From Bin87 sp963666865 (GTDB lineage: Bacteria > Chloroflexota > Dehalococcoidia > Lucifugimonadales > UBA3495): DNA of 64,000 nt. Below, in pieces: positions 17,103 to 25,850 of the stretch (its first letter is position 1; each line of letters begins with the position of its first letter). The notes below the pieces were generated by a model. It had not been told where the DNA came from. It ran no database searches and saw nothing but the letters and a program-made list of their open reading frames with translations. Both the position numbers and the translations under genes were made by a program. The stretch spans positions 3,906,001 through 3,970,000 of the forward strand of contig OY763072.1 in NCBI GenBank assembly GCA_963666865.1, given 5' to 3'.

Positions 17103-20100
17103 TTACTCCGCCTCGCGCAGCACTTCCGGCGGGCGCAGCCGAGCGGCCACCGCGCCGGCCAGGGTGATGGCCGCCGCCGCTCCGATGACCAGGCAGAGGA
17201 ACGTGGCCGCCAGCCACGGCCCCTGGGCTACGAATACAATTGGCGGGGTGACCGGGCCGCCGGCCGCGTTGCCGGCCAGTTCGCCCAGGGTCCAGCGGGC
17301 CAGCGCCCAGCCGGACAGACCGCCTACCACGATGCCCAAAACGGCGATGATGGCGCGTTCCAGGGCCAGTCCCGCGAATCGCTGCCAACGGGGCAGTCCC
17401 AGCGCGGCGCCCACCGACATATCCACCCGCTGCTCCCGGACGGCCACCGCGGCGTGGGCGCACAACGCGAGACCTACCGCCAGCGCCAACGCGGCCAGTC
17501 CGATGCCGGTGAGGGCGTCCCACGCGCCGCCGGCCAACGGGTTGCGGGTAGCCAGGTCCACCGCTCCGTCCCGGTCCCGCAGGAACGAGAGGCGGTAGCC
17601 CACGTCCAGTATGGCGGCGGCGGCGGCTTCCCGGTCGGCGTCCTCGGCCAAGCCGAACCACCATTCATCGGGCGTGATGGTCTGGGCGCCGGGCGCCTGG
17701 GCCAGCCACGCCCGCAACTCGTGGACCGACACCACCAGGAACGACCGTCGGGAGTCCAGCGTCGGGTAGTGGTTCACCGTGCTGGCAACCTGGGCGGGCA
17801 CGATGTATCCGTCAACGGTGAACCGCACCGGCTGCCCCGGCGTGAAGCCCGGCCCAGCCACGGCCGGCAGGGGCAGGGGCCCCGGCGGGATCACGATGCC
17901 CCGGGGCGAGCGTCCCAACGGCTCTTCCCAGATGATAGACAAGCCGTTGTCTCCGGTGCGCGCCGCCTCCGGGTTGCGTTCCAGTCGGTCGGTTACGTTG
18001 CCACCCTGGGGGAGCGCCTCCCAGGGGCCGACATCTTCAAATCCCTCCACGACTTCCCCTGACGCCGGCAGGCCCGAACCATAGGCGGTGACGTCATCGA
18101 AGGACAATCCCCCCGGCGGGGTACGGGCGAAGGAATCTCCCGACAGGAACACCGCCACCACCCGCCACCGGTCATCGGCCAAGGCGGTGATGCTCTCCTC
18201 GGGGAACGACGCGATCAGTTCCTGCCACCCGTCGCCTCTCGATGCGTCACCCTGGAAGGGCGCCAGCGTCCCCAACTCCAGGTTGCGATAAAAACCGCGT
18301 TCGTTGCCGATGCGCATCCAGAGGCGGTAGGTGGGCAGCGGAACGGCTGAACCGAGGTTTTCGCCGTCATCGCGCCGGACCCAAATGCCGACCCGATCCG
18401 TGCCTTCGGGCAAGGCGATGCCGGCCTCCAGGGGCGCCAGGGTGCGGCGCAGAGGCGCCATCAGCGTATCCAGCGGCGCCGGCTCGTCGTCGGCGAAGTC
18501 ATCCCGCCACCAGGAGGTTTGATGGATGGTGAGGGGATCTACGCCCAGCACGGTGCCGCGCTGGGTTGGGCCATCTACGAAGCCCACCGCTTCCCGTATG
18601 ACCGGGCTAACCGCTTCCACGCCGTCAACGGCGTTCAACCTGGCAATGCGCTCCTCGGCGGTGCGACCGATGAAGCTGGTGCCGCCGAGGGTGATGTCGC
18701 CGCCGATGCGGTGCTTGGCCTGATCCGCCTCGCTGAGGGCCAAAGTGGTCTGGAACGACCCGGCGAACACGCCCAGCGCCGCCGCCAGCGTGACCACTAC
18801 CGTCAGCGAAGCATAGGGCAGCGGGTGCCGCGCCATCCGGCGCAGCGACAGCGCGACCCAGGCCGGAGCCGTCCGCTGCGCCGCCCAGGCCGTACCGGTC
18901 ATGATCCACGGCAAAGCCCGCAGCAGGAGGAAGGCCAACGTGAGTAATGCCGCCGACGGCGCCAGCAACAGCGACGGGTCCAACGACGGCCCTCGGCCGG
19001 TCAGTTCGCCTTCCACGAATCCGCCCCGCTGCCGGATCTGCCAGATGAGGACGGCGAGGGCGATCACGGCCAGCACGTCAATATAGTAACGCTGTATCCA
19101 GGGGGCCGACGGCGGACGGGCGCGGGCGCGCAGGAAATCCAGGATGCCCAGACGGGCCAGGCTGCCGCCGGCCACCGTCAACACGGCCAGGCTGAGCAGG
19201 CCGCCTACTGCCCCCATGGCGTACATCTGCCAGGACAGCGACACGACCAACGGTGTTTCTCCCGCGCCGGCCCGGGCCGCCGGATTTATGGTCTCAACCA
19301 GCAGACCGCCGATAGCCCATGCGATCAACGGCCCCACGATGGTCGCGGCCAACACGACCAGGCCCTCGCCCACCGCCAGCAGGCCGCCCACCTGACCGAC
19401 GCTGGCCCCCCGGCTGCGCAGCATCGACGACTCGGCGGACCGCGCGCCGGCCAGCAGGCCGACGGCCAGAGCGAGGAAGTACAAAATGACCACCACTACC
19501 AGGGAAATGAACAGGAACAACGGCGCGCGGGCCAGTGTCAGCTCCCGTTGATAGGTCGCCAGCAGGCCGGTGTTGCGGCTGTTTTCCAGCCCGGTGATGA
19601 TGTAGGAACGGGGGAAGCGGCTGTTGATGTCCGTTTCCAGGGCGGTCAGATTGTCTCGAGTGTCCTGCACCGTGCCGGCGGTGATGACGTCGGGGTTGAT
19701 GTACACGAACCAGCCGTAATCGCCCACCAACGTGGGGTAATCCTTGCCGATGGCGTTGAAGTAGATGTTCTCCGTCACATAGATGGGCGCCACGGGACGG
19801 CCTTCCCAGTCGCCCATGCGGAAATGGTCTGCGGAACCCATCCAATATTCCGCCCTGGGGTCAATGGCTTCCGCGATTCCCACGATGGTAACGGCGATGT
19901 ATTGCGGGCGGGTCTCGTCGTCCGCCGGGAACACTACCAGCCAGGCTTCCTTGCCGACGCCCCAACCCATCAGCCGCGACGTATCCAGGCCCAGCACGCC
20001 CTCCACGCGGGGACAACCATCCTCAAGATTGGCGCACCCGGCCGGGTCTCTTGTAATCGCGTCAGACGGCCAGCGGCCTTCGAGGAGGCGGGAATGCTCG

Positions 20101-20513
20101 GTAAATCCCGTCTGGAAAAAGGGCCGTCCCAGCGGAACGTCGTTTATGCCGAAGGGCGCGCCCACCTGCGTAAAGGGCAGGGTGGGCAGCATCTTAGCGT
20201 AGCGGTTCTGATCCCGTCGCAAGTAGCCTACCGTATCGTCGATAATGGCTTCGATGTCGGTGCGCAGCGCGGCGTAGTCCTCCGGCCCCAGGGGACGGTT
20301 GCGCACGACAATCTGCGTGTTGATCACGGTAGCCGACGTGACGGCCAGGGAGTGACGCAACCCGGCCTCGGCCAATGCCTGGGAGTACATGGCGCCCAGG
20401 GCCATGATGGTCACCGCCGCCAGCACGCCGAAGGCGGTCACCGCCAGGAGGCCCCACGCCGAGCGCATCCGGCGCGGCAAAAGCCAGAGCAGTAAGCCGA
20501 AGCTGCGAATCAT
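17103..20513 (-). CDS. Large FtsX-type ABC transporter permease (paralogue)
   Basis: 1136-aa polytopic protein with the same plan as the 11400-14894 gene: N-terminal helix, extracytoplasmic domain, FtsX bundle with ESSMLRSRGASVGQVGGLLA (about 360-380), further helices, second extracytoplasmic domain, and a three-helix C-terminus (AHAAVAVREQRVDMSVGAAL). The two proteins are clearly diverged relatives. They are separated only by the restriction cluster, so they probably once formed an adjacent pair. No ATPase partner is in view. Cargo is unknown; a role in exporting or extracting envelope components is an inference from the family. Confidence 0.85.
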   Translation of the reverse strand: MIRSFGLLLWLLPRRMRSAWGLLAVTAFGVLAAVTIMALGAMYSQALAEAGLRHSLAVTSATVINTQIVVRNRPLGPEDYAALRTDIEAIIDDTVGYLRRDQNRYAKMLPTLPFTQVGAPFGINDVPLGRPFFQTGFTEHSRLLEGRWPSDAITRDPAGCANLEDGCPRVEGVLGLDTSRLMGWGVGKEAWLVVFPADDETRPQYIAVTIVGIAEAIDPRAEYWMGSADHFRMGDWEGRPVAPIYVTENIYFNAIGKDYPTLVGDYGWFVYINPDVITAGTVQDTRDNLTALETDINSRFPRSYIITGLENSRNTGLLATYQRELTLARAPLFLFISLVVVVILYFLALAVGLLAGARSAESSMLRSRGASVGQVGGLLAVGEGLVVLAATIVGPLIAWAIGGLLVETINPAARAGAGETPLVVSLSWQMYAMGAVGGLLSLAVLTVAGGSLARLGILDFLRARARPPSAPWIQRYYIDVLAVIALAVLIWQIRQRGGFVEGELTGRGPSLDPSLLLAPSAALLTLAFLLLRALPWIMTGTAWAAQRTAPAWVALSLRRMARHPLPYASLTVVVTLAAALGVFAGSFQTTLALSEADQAKHRIGGDITLGGTSFIGRTAEERIARLNAVDGVEAVSPVIREAVGFVDGPTQRGTVLGVDPLTIHQTSWWRDDFADDEPAPLDTLMAPLRRTLAPLEAGIALPEGTDRVGIWVRRDDGENLGSAVPLPTYRLWMRIGNERGFYRNLELGTLAPFQGDASRGDGWQELIASFPEESITALADDRWRVVAVFLSGDSFARTPPGGLSFDDVTAYGSGLPASGEVVEGFEDVGPWEALPQGGNVTDRLERNPEAARTGDNGLSIIWEEPLGRSPRGIVIPPGPLPLPAVAGPGFTPGQPVRFTVDGYIVPAQVASTVNHYPTLDSRRSFLVVSVHELRAWLAQAPGAQTITPDEWWFGLAEDADREAAAAAILDVGYRLSFLRDRDGAVDLATRNPLAGGAWDALTGIGLAALALAVGLALCAHAAVAVREQRVDMSVGAALGLPRWQRFAGLALERAIIAVLGIVVGGLSGWALARWTLGELAGNAAGGPVTPPIVFVAQGPWLAATFLCLVIGAAAAITLAGAVAARLRPPEVLREAE

Positions 20514-20529
20514 CGCGTAGCCTGCGGCA

Positions 20530-20557
20530 GTAGGGGCGAATGATTATTCGCCCCTAC
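20530..20557. repeat. Palindromic repeat, family B
   Basis: GTAGGGGCGAATG followed by ATTATTCGCCCCTAC folds into a near-perfect hairpin. It lies between the FtsX and LLM genes. Same family at 23535-23568, 38598-38629 and 57746-57773. Confidence 0.85.
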
Positions 20558-20589
20558 GGTGGTACCCGACGACCCCTGCCAGTATGTCA

Positions 20590-21711
20590 TCATGCCCGTT
20601 CCGCCTCGATCCGTTGGCGCAGACGGGGCAACAACTCGTCGGCGGCGCGGTGGCATTCTTCCACGTGGGGGAAACCGCTCAGGATGAATTCGTCGATGCC
20701 CAGACGCCAGTAGGCCAGCAGTTCGTCGGCCACCTGGTCGGGCGTGCCCACCAGGGCGCTGCCGCAGTTGACCCGCACCTCCGACAAGCCGTTCCACAGG
20801 TGTCGGGCGAGGCGATGGTCTTCGGCCTCCCGCGCCTGGGCCTGCTGGCCCACCATGGGAGTGCCGGCGATGGCGGACTGGCGTTGCGCCTTGACCTCCG
20901 GGGCAGCGTCGGCAATGAGGCTGCGGGCGGAGGCCCACGCCTCCTCTTCGTCATCCCGAATGACCAGATGGGTGCGGAGGCCCAACTTCACCGGGCGCCC
21001 GGTGGCGTCGCTCTGCTCCCGCAGGTCGGCGATGCGCTGGGCAGTGTCTTCCACCGGCTCGATCCAGCCCAAATGCACGTCGGCCTGGCGGGCCGAGAGG
21101 CCGAGGGCGCGGGGCGAGGCGCCGCCCAGATAGAAACGAGGCGCGTCATCGCCCGGGGCCGGCGCGCAGTAGGCTCCTTCCAGCCGGTAGAAATCGCCGG
21201 CGTAGCTCACGGGCTGGGGTTGCCGCCACAGGGCGCGGCAGGCCTCGATGAACTCCTCGGCGCGCTCGTAGCGGGTGGCGTGGTCGCTGACCTCTCCAAC
21301 GCGCTCGAAATCGTTCTGGATGCCGCCGGGCACGATATTGATGTCCAGCCGGCCGCCGGAGATCTGGTGGAATGCCGCCGCCATCTGCGCGAACAGGCCC
21401 AGGGTGATGAAGCCGGGCCGGACTGCGACCAGAAAGCGGATCCGCGACGTGACGGCCGCCAGGGCCGTGGCGGTGGTCCAGGTTTCGGCCAGCGGCGCGT
21501 CCTCGGCGAACAGGCCGTTGGCAAACCGAGTGGGGATGAGCATGGAATAAAACCCGCAATCCTCGGCGGTTTCGGCCACCTTGCGGAGGTAGTCGAACGT
21601 CGGCGGGCGTTGCGCCCGCAGCGTGCCGGCCCGGTCGCCGTCGCCGTCAATGGGGATAAACCAGTCAAAGCGTGGTTCGGGGCGATGCTGATTTCCGTTA
21701 CGGTTAGCCAT
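20590..21711 (-). CDS. LLM-class flavin-dependent oxidoreductase
   Basis: 373-aa TIM-barrel monooxygenase of the luciferase-like family, closest in pattern to SsuD-type alkanesulfonate monooxygenases. These use reduced FMN from a separate reductase and O2 to cleave or oxidise a substrate. Marks: FDWFIPIDGDG near the N-terminus, VAVRPGFITLGLFAQMAAAF (strand 4 region), ISGGRLDINIVPGG (FMN phosphate loop), RYERAEEFIEACRALW, and GTPDQVADELLAYWRLGIDE near the C-terminus. Only a weak ribosome site is seen. No flavin reductase is adjacent. Substrate cannot be told. Confidence 0.88.
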   Translation of the reverse strand: MANRNGNQHRPEPRFDWFIPIDGDGDRAGTLRAQRPPTFDYLRKVAETAEDCGFYSMLIPTRFANGLFAEDAPLAETWTTATALAAVTSRIRFLVAVRPGFITLGLFAQMAAAFHQISGGRLDINIVPGGIQNDFERVGEVSDHATRYERAEEFIEACRALWRQPQPVSYAGDFYRLEGAYCAPAPGDDAPRFYLGGASPRALGLSARQADVHLGWIEPVEDTAQRIADLREQSDATGRPVKLGLRTHLVIRDDEEEAWASARSLIADAAPEVKAQRQSAIAGTPMVGQQAQAREAEDHRLARHLWNGLSEVRVNCGSALVGTPDQVADELLAYWRLGIDEFILSGFPHVEECHRAADELLPRLRQRIEAERA

Positions 21712-21830
21712 TAATCACCAGCCGAAAGTTTCTGAAGGGTACTAGCGGGCAGTATCCTACAATCCGACGATGCAGGCGGTCAATTTGAAAGCCGTAAAGC
21801 CTAGACACTCTCCAAAGTCCATACTGGAGC

Positions 21831-21930
21831 AATTGTCAGAATCAGGATTTACCGGATTTTAAGATTTTCGGGATTACGTTCCCCCAATCCTGCCAATTCT
21901 ATAATCTTGAAAATCCTGATTCTGACGATT
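21831..21930. repeat. Long imperfect inverted repeat (about 100 bp)
   Basis: The left arm begins AATTGTCAGAATCAGGATTT and the right arm ends AAATCCTGATTCTGACGATT, its near reverse complement. The interior carries further related motifs (GGATTTTAAGATTTTC against GATTATAGAATTG-type). It fills most of the 217-bp gap between the LLM and CtaG genes and just touches the CtaG stop. It looks like a small non-coding mobile or REP-type unit and could also end transcription. Confidence 0.7.
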
Positions 21931-22933
21931 ACTTTGAAGCAGACATATCATCGTCTTCTCCTGCCGGCTCTGCCGGGACAGGCATGGGCGGGTTGGGATT
22001 TTCTGCCATTTCGCGCTGGTACCACATGAACATCACGATGCCGGCCGCGATGATGCTCATCATGTCGCCCGGCACCCACAGCATCAGCCCGCCTAAAATT
22101 TGGTCAGACTGGTACGAAAAGCCTTCCCAGGGACGAGGTAGTTCCTGGTAGGCCGAGTAGATCAATTCTTCCTGGAAGACGATGGCCGCGCCCAGCAGGG
22201 TGTTGGGCAGCACGATGAGGCCCAGATACAGCACCCGCAGGCCGTAGTGAAGGCGGGAACGATGGGGTTTCGGATCAATCACGATCCACCAGAAGAGGAA
22301 CCCGCTGATGAGCATGGTCCCGTGCATCAGTTCGTGCACCCAATCGTTATGCACCGCCAGGTCGTGGGGACCCGGCGCTTGCCAGAAGTACAGGAGCGCG
22401 AGAAACGTTACCACCGTGAATACGGGGTTGGTGATTTTGCCGTACACCCACCGGGCGGCCGGTTGGCGAACGATCCGGCGTATCACATTTTGACGCAACC
22501 AGGGCGGCATCCCCCGCAGCATGGGAGTTAGCGGCGCCCCCAGCAGGATCAGCAACGGCCCCACCATGCGGACCAGCAGGTGCTGCACCTGGTGAATGGA
22601 GAAATAGTGCTCCGCCAGCGGCTCCATGGGGGATTGCAGGGCGAAGAAAAGGACTAGGATGCCGGCGAAGAAACTGGCTTTCTGCCAGATGTTGATGGGG
22701 TGCGTCTGGTTGGGCCAGTTGTTCAGCCCGTTGATGTAGAAGTACACCGCCGCCAGCAGGAACAGGCTGGGAACCGGATTGGTGACGAATCCCCAAGCCG
22801 TCGCCGGCGTCTGGCCCGGCGGTATGCCCTGGTGAGCCGACGCCGCGCCGACGCCCAGGGCCAGGGCGGCCAGCCCGCCTACCGAAGCGCCAACCATCCA
22901 ACGCCCCATACGGATTGATGACGCGATGTTCAT
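21929..22933 (-). CDS. ctaG: Cytochrome c oxidase assembly protein, caa3-type CtaG
   Basis: 334-aa multi-pass membrane protein of the Bacillus-type CtaG family (Caa3_CtaG), needed for assembly of haem-copper oxidase, probably copper insertion. It has an N-terminal signal-like helix and about seven transmembrane helices. Conserved histidine-rich stretches include HYFSIHQVQHLLVRM, NDWVHELMHGTMLISGF and the VPGDMMSII segment. Its ATG overlaps the stop of the upstream gene (ATGA), so the two are coupled. The oxidase subunits themselves lie outside the window. Confidence 0.88.
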   Translation of the reverse strand: MNIASSIRMGRWMVGASVGGLAALALGVGAASAHQGIPPGQTPATAWGFVTNPVPSLFLLAAVYFYINGLNNWPNQTHPINIWQKASFFAGILVLFFALQSPMEPLAEHYFSIHQVQHLLVRMVGPLLILLGAPLTPMLRGMPPWLRQNVIRRIVRQPAARWVYGKITNPVFTVVTFLALLYFWQAPGPHDLAVHNDWVHELMHGTMLISGFLFWWIVIDPKPHRSRLHYGLRVLYLGLIVLPNTLLGAAIVFQEELIYSAYQELPRPWEGFSYQSDQILGGLMLWVPGDMMSIIAAGIVMFMWYQREMAENPNPPMPVPAEPAGEDDDMSASK

Positions 22934-23511
22934 ATCGCCGTTTCCTCAGATCCGGCGTTTCGCGCCCTTTGCGCCTGGCGGATACGCCACACCAGGTATC
23001 CGGCGCCGGCCATCAGGACCACCGACACGCCGAGAAAAACGAAACCGGCTTCCAGGTTGCGGGAAGGCTCCGGGATTTCGAAAACGAAGCCGTCCGCGCC
23101 GTAGGAGCCGCCACCGGGCGGTTCGATCAGCACAACCGTCTCCCAGCGGCCCGGATCAAAGGTGAGGGTTGCGGCATAGAAGCCGGGGACATTGGGGCTG
23201 AGGGCGACGTTTTCGCCGGTTGCGTCGCCGCCGCTCCAGGTGGTCATGATGGTGACCGTGACGTCGTCCGCCGGCGCTGCCGTGGCGGTTTCGGTCACGC
23301 GGATGAAGAACTGCGCCGACTGCAACGACGGGAGCATCTGGGCGTCAACCACAACGGTGTACGGGCCGGCTACGGATTCGGCGCGGCGCGTCCCCTCGCC
23401 AACGATGTCCTGAGCCGCGACCGATGGCGGCCAGAACAAGGAAGCGGTCAGCAGCGGCAGAAGCGCCGCCAACGCTAGCAGCAGCAACTTATTGATGGCG
23501 TAACCGGACAC
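22930..23511 (-). CDS. Exported, membrane-anchored protein coupled to CtaG
   Basis: 193-aa protein with a signal peptide (about 1-33, ending VAA), a beta-rich extracytoplasmic domain (about 35-150) and one C-terminal transmembrane helix (about 155-178) with a short basic tail. The domain (GPYTVVVDAQMLPSLQSAQFFIRV, PGFYAATLTFDPGRWE) recalls YtkA/FixH- or CopC-like beta-sandwich proteins linked to copper or oxidase assembly. The ATGA overlap with ctaG supports a shared role. A copper-binding site is not evident (few His/Met), so the assignment stays tentative. Confidence 0.6.
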   Translation of the reverse strand: MSGYAINKLLLLALAALLPLLTASLFWPPSVAAQDIVGEGTRRAESVAGPYTVVVDAQMLPSLQSAQFFIRVTETATAAPADDVTVTIMTTWSGGDATGENVALSPNVPGFYAATLTFDPGRWETVVLIEPPGGGSYGADGFVFEIPEPSRNLEAGFVFLGVSVVLMAGAGYLVWRIRQAQRARNAGSEETAI

Positions 23512-23534
23512 TTGTGGCCGACCCTGGTGACAAT

Positions 23535-23568
23535 AATGTAGGGGCGAATAATTATTCGCCCCTACATT
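23535..23568. repeat. Perfect 34-bp palindrome, repeat family B
   Basis: AATGTAGGGGCGAATAA is followed directly by its exact reverse complement. It sits between the stop of the 23596 gene (minus) and the start region of the oxidase-linked gene. It could act as a transcription end for the upstream minus-strand gene. Confidence 0.9.
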
Positions 23569-23595
23569 GTACGCTATCGGCTCTCCCTGCGGTGG

Positions 23596-24258
23596 TTACG
23601 GTTGGAAGGTCTTGCGCCAGATGCCCGGCGAGCCGGGGGCGTGGGTCATGACGTCCCGCATTCGGGGGTTGTCGGGATGGGCTTCCCGCTGCTCCAGCCA
23701 GGCCGGGGTGGACGACACCTGCGGGTCTGCCAACTCGTACACTGTGGCATAGGACGGCTCGCCGCGCACGGCCTTCCAGCGCCGGCCGCGAATGCAGCCG
23801 GGGACCTTCTCGTAGTTGGGCACGTACACAGTGGAGTACCAGTTGTTCCATTCCTCGTCGTTGGACGCCGGCACGTCCATGCGCCCGATCTGCAAAGCTG
23901 GCGACATATCGGCGTTGGCCAGGGCATCGGACAGATCGGCAGGGTGGATCATCGTGTACACGTTGTTGATGAGGGTGGTAGCGACAGCCCGCGGGCCGAC
24001 CTTCTGTCCCCATGGGGTGGGTGGCCGGTTTTTGAAGGCGTCGGTGTTGATCACGTCGGCGGATTCCAGCTCATACATCGCCAGGTGCTTGGGGCCGCTG
24101 CTGGTGGCCTCGTAGCGGGCGGCGTTGAGCACGCCGGGCACGGCCAGCAACTCCTGCAAGTGCTCGGTGTTGTACCACTGGTTGAACTCTTCCTCAACGT
24201 CGGCGGGGACTTCGCACCAGACCATCATCAAGCCGGTGCCGCGCTTCTTGCTGGGCAT
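23596..24258 (-). CDS. Duplicated dimeric alpha/beta-barrel protein (DUF4286/EthD-like)
   Basis: 220-aa cytoplasmic protein built from two copies of a roughly 100-residue ferredoxin-like unit. Each has a VP..xxEEFNxWYNTEH-type segment (EEEFNQWYNTEHLQELLAVPG and DEEWNNWYSTVYVPNYEKVPG) followed by a strand ending in YELxxxxV. Proteins of this fold are often small monooxygenases, isomerases or of unknown role. The ATG at 24258 follows AGGAGG at 7 nt; the frame upstream of it is not supported. No catalytic function is assigned. Confidence 0.7.
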   Translation of the reverse strand: MPSKKRGTGLMMVWCEVPADVEEEFNQWYNTEHLQELLAVPGVLNAARYEATSSGPKHLAMYELESADVINTDAFKNRPPTPWGQKVGPRAVATTLINNVYTMIHPADLSDALANADMSPALQIGRMDVPASNDEEWNNWYSTVYVPNYEKVPGCIRGRRWKAVRGEPSYATVYELADPQVSSTPAWLEQREAHPDNPRMRDVMTHAPGSPGIWRKTFQP

Positions 24259-24422
24259 AACGGACCTCCTGGGTGGGGGTAAGGGTGGGTGATGTGAGCA
24301 TTGAAACTGATAGCGGCAGTGTAACATACTGACCGCCACGGGGTTGACGCGACGCGCGGCGCTGCGTGAAACTTGCCCATCGTCGGATGACAGATGAAAA
24401 CGGATGACGCGGCCAATACACT

Positions 24423-25850
24423 ATGACAAGTTTGCTTGGCGCCATTAGTGGCTCTCACTCATTGCCGGAGTTCTCCGCCAACGGTTCCGCCGGAGATGCT
24501 GTGGATACATATCAACGGGGTAAATTGCTGGCGCGTTTCGCTGACCGCATCACTGTCAATCCCGACCTGTCGCGTTCGCTGGTTTCCTGGCAATCCAATA
24601 GACACACTCCGGGATTTCGGTGGTTCAAGTTCAAGGAGGGGTTCAGTGCTGCGCTGGTGCGCTACCTGTTGGGTTTTGTGGGAAACCGGGGGCAATTGCT
24701 CGACCCGTTCGCCGGCACGGGCATTGCGCCGATTACGGCGGCGCGGGCTGGATGGCAGGGAATTGGCATCGAGATTCTGCCGGTAGGGGTTAAAATCGCT
24801 AACGCCCTGTTGGCCCTTGCCGACATTGATCGGCCGGGGTTTGAGCGGCAGGCGATGGCTTTTCTGAATCATGTCGCAACAGCAGTCGATGCGCCACCAG
24901 CGGATTGGTTTCCCCACATTCGCATCACCGAAAAGGCATTCCCTCCGGACAGCGAGGTTGCGATTGCAGCCGCCCGTAACTGGCTGCGACGGACCGAAGC
25001 AACGCCGGAAACCGAGTTGCTCGCCCTGGCAGCGATGGCGGCTCTGGAAGATGCCAGCTGGACCAGTAAAGACGGCCAGTACCTGCGCTGGGATCATCGC
25101 TCCGGACGCCAGCTCAAGGCCAAGATGGAAAAACGGCACGTACTCCCTTACGATGCGTCCCTACGCAACAGAATTGACAATATCGCCGCGGACTTACCGA
25201 CGCTGGCCGGACATTACGCGAATAACTATGTACGGATTATTGAAAGTTCCTGTTACGATGCTATAGCGGAATTGCCCACTGATTCCGTTGACGCTGTGAT
25301 TACCTCACCGCCTTACGCCAATCGCTACGACTACACTCGCACCTACGCGTTGGAACTGGCTTGGCTGGGCTACGATAACCAGGGCATCAGCGCCCTACGC
25401 CAGCGTTTGCTTTCAGCCACCGTTGAGAACCGTTCCAAGCGGGAGCAACTTGCGGCTGATCACGGCGACTCGTTGGCCCGATTTGACTGTCACGCGGCGA
25501 TTGCGGAAATAACGGACGCATTGGAGGGGGCCAATCAGAGAGGCGAGTTGCCCAACCCGCACGTGATACGGTTGGTGCGGAATTATTTCATGGAGATGAC
25601 GGTGGTTATCTCCGAATTATCGCGGGTTTGCCGGCCCGGTGCGTCAGTGTTTATGGTGAACGACAATGTGCAATACCACGGCGAGGAAGTGCCGGTGGAT
25701 TTGATACTGTCCGACCTTGCCGAGCAATGCGGGTTTCACACCAAGGCAATCTGGACGCTGGCCCGGGGCAAGGGCAACGCCAGCCAACAGATGGGGCGCT
25801 TTGGCCGCAGGGAACTGAGGAAGTGTATCTATTGGTGGGTACGGAGATGA
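24423..25850 (+). CDS. DNA methyltransferase (TSPPY type), modification partner of the next gene
   Basis: 475-aa SAM-dependent amino-methyltransferase. SAM-binding motif I is LDPFAGTGI (about 91-99) and the catalytic motif IV is TSPPYANRYDYTR (about 289-301). Motif I precedes motif IV, with a possible target-recognition region between. TSPPY is common in N4-cytosine enzymes but N6-adenine is also possible. The start is uncertain: ATG 24423 has no ribosome site, while GTG 24501 has GGAG 6 nt upstream. Its stop overlaps the next gene (ATGA), the standard arrangement for a type II restriction-modification pair. GC looks lower than in the flanking metabolic genes. Confidence 0.82.
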   Translation: MTSLLGAISGSHSLPEFSANGSAGDAVDTYQRGKLLARFADRITVNPDLSRSLVSWQSNRHTPGFRWFKFKEGFSAALVRYLLGFVGNRGQLLDPFAGTGIAPITAARAGWQGIGIEILPVGVKIANALLALADIDRPGFERQAMAFLNHVATAVDAPPADWFPHIRITEKAFPPDSEVAIAAARNWLRRTEATPETELLALAAMAALEDASWTSKDGQYLRWDHRSGRQLKAKMEKRHVLPYDASLRNRIDNIAADLPTLAGHYANNYVRIIESSCYDAIAELPTDSVDAVITSPPYANRYDYTRTYALELAWLGYDNQGISALRQRLLSATVENRSKREQLAADHGDSLARFDCHAAIAEITDALEGANQRGELPNPHVIRLVRNYFMEMTVVISELSRVCRPGASVFMVNDNVQYHGEEVPVDLILSDLAEQCGFHTKAIWTLARGKGNASQQMGRFGRRELRKCIYWWVRR

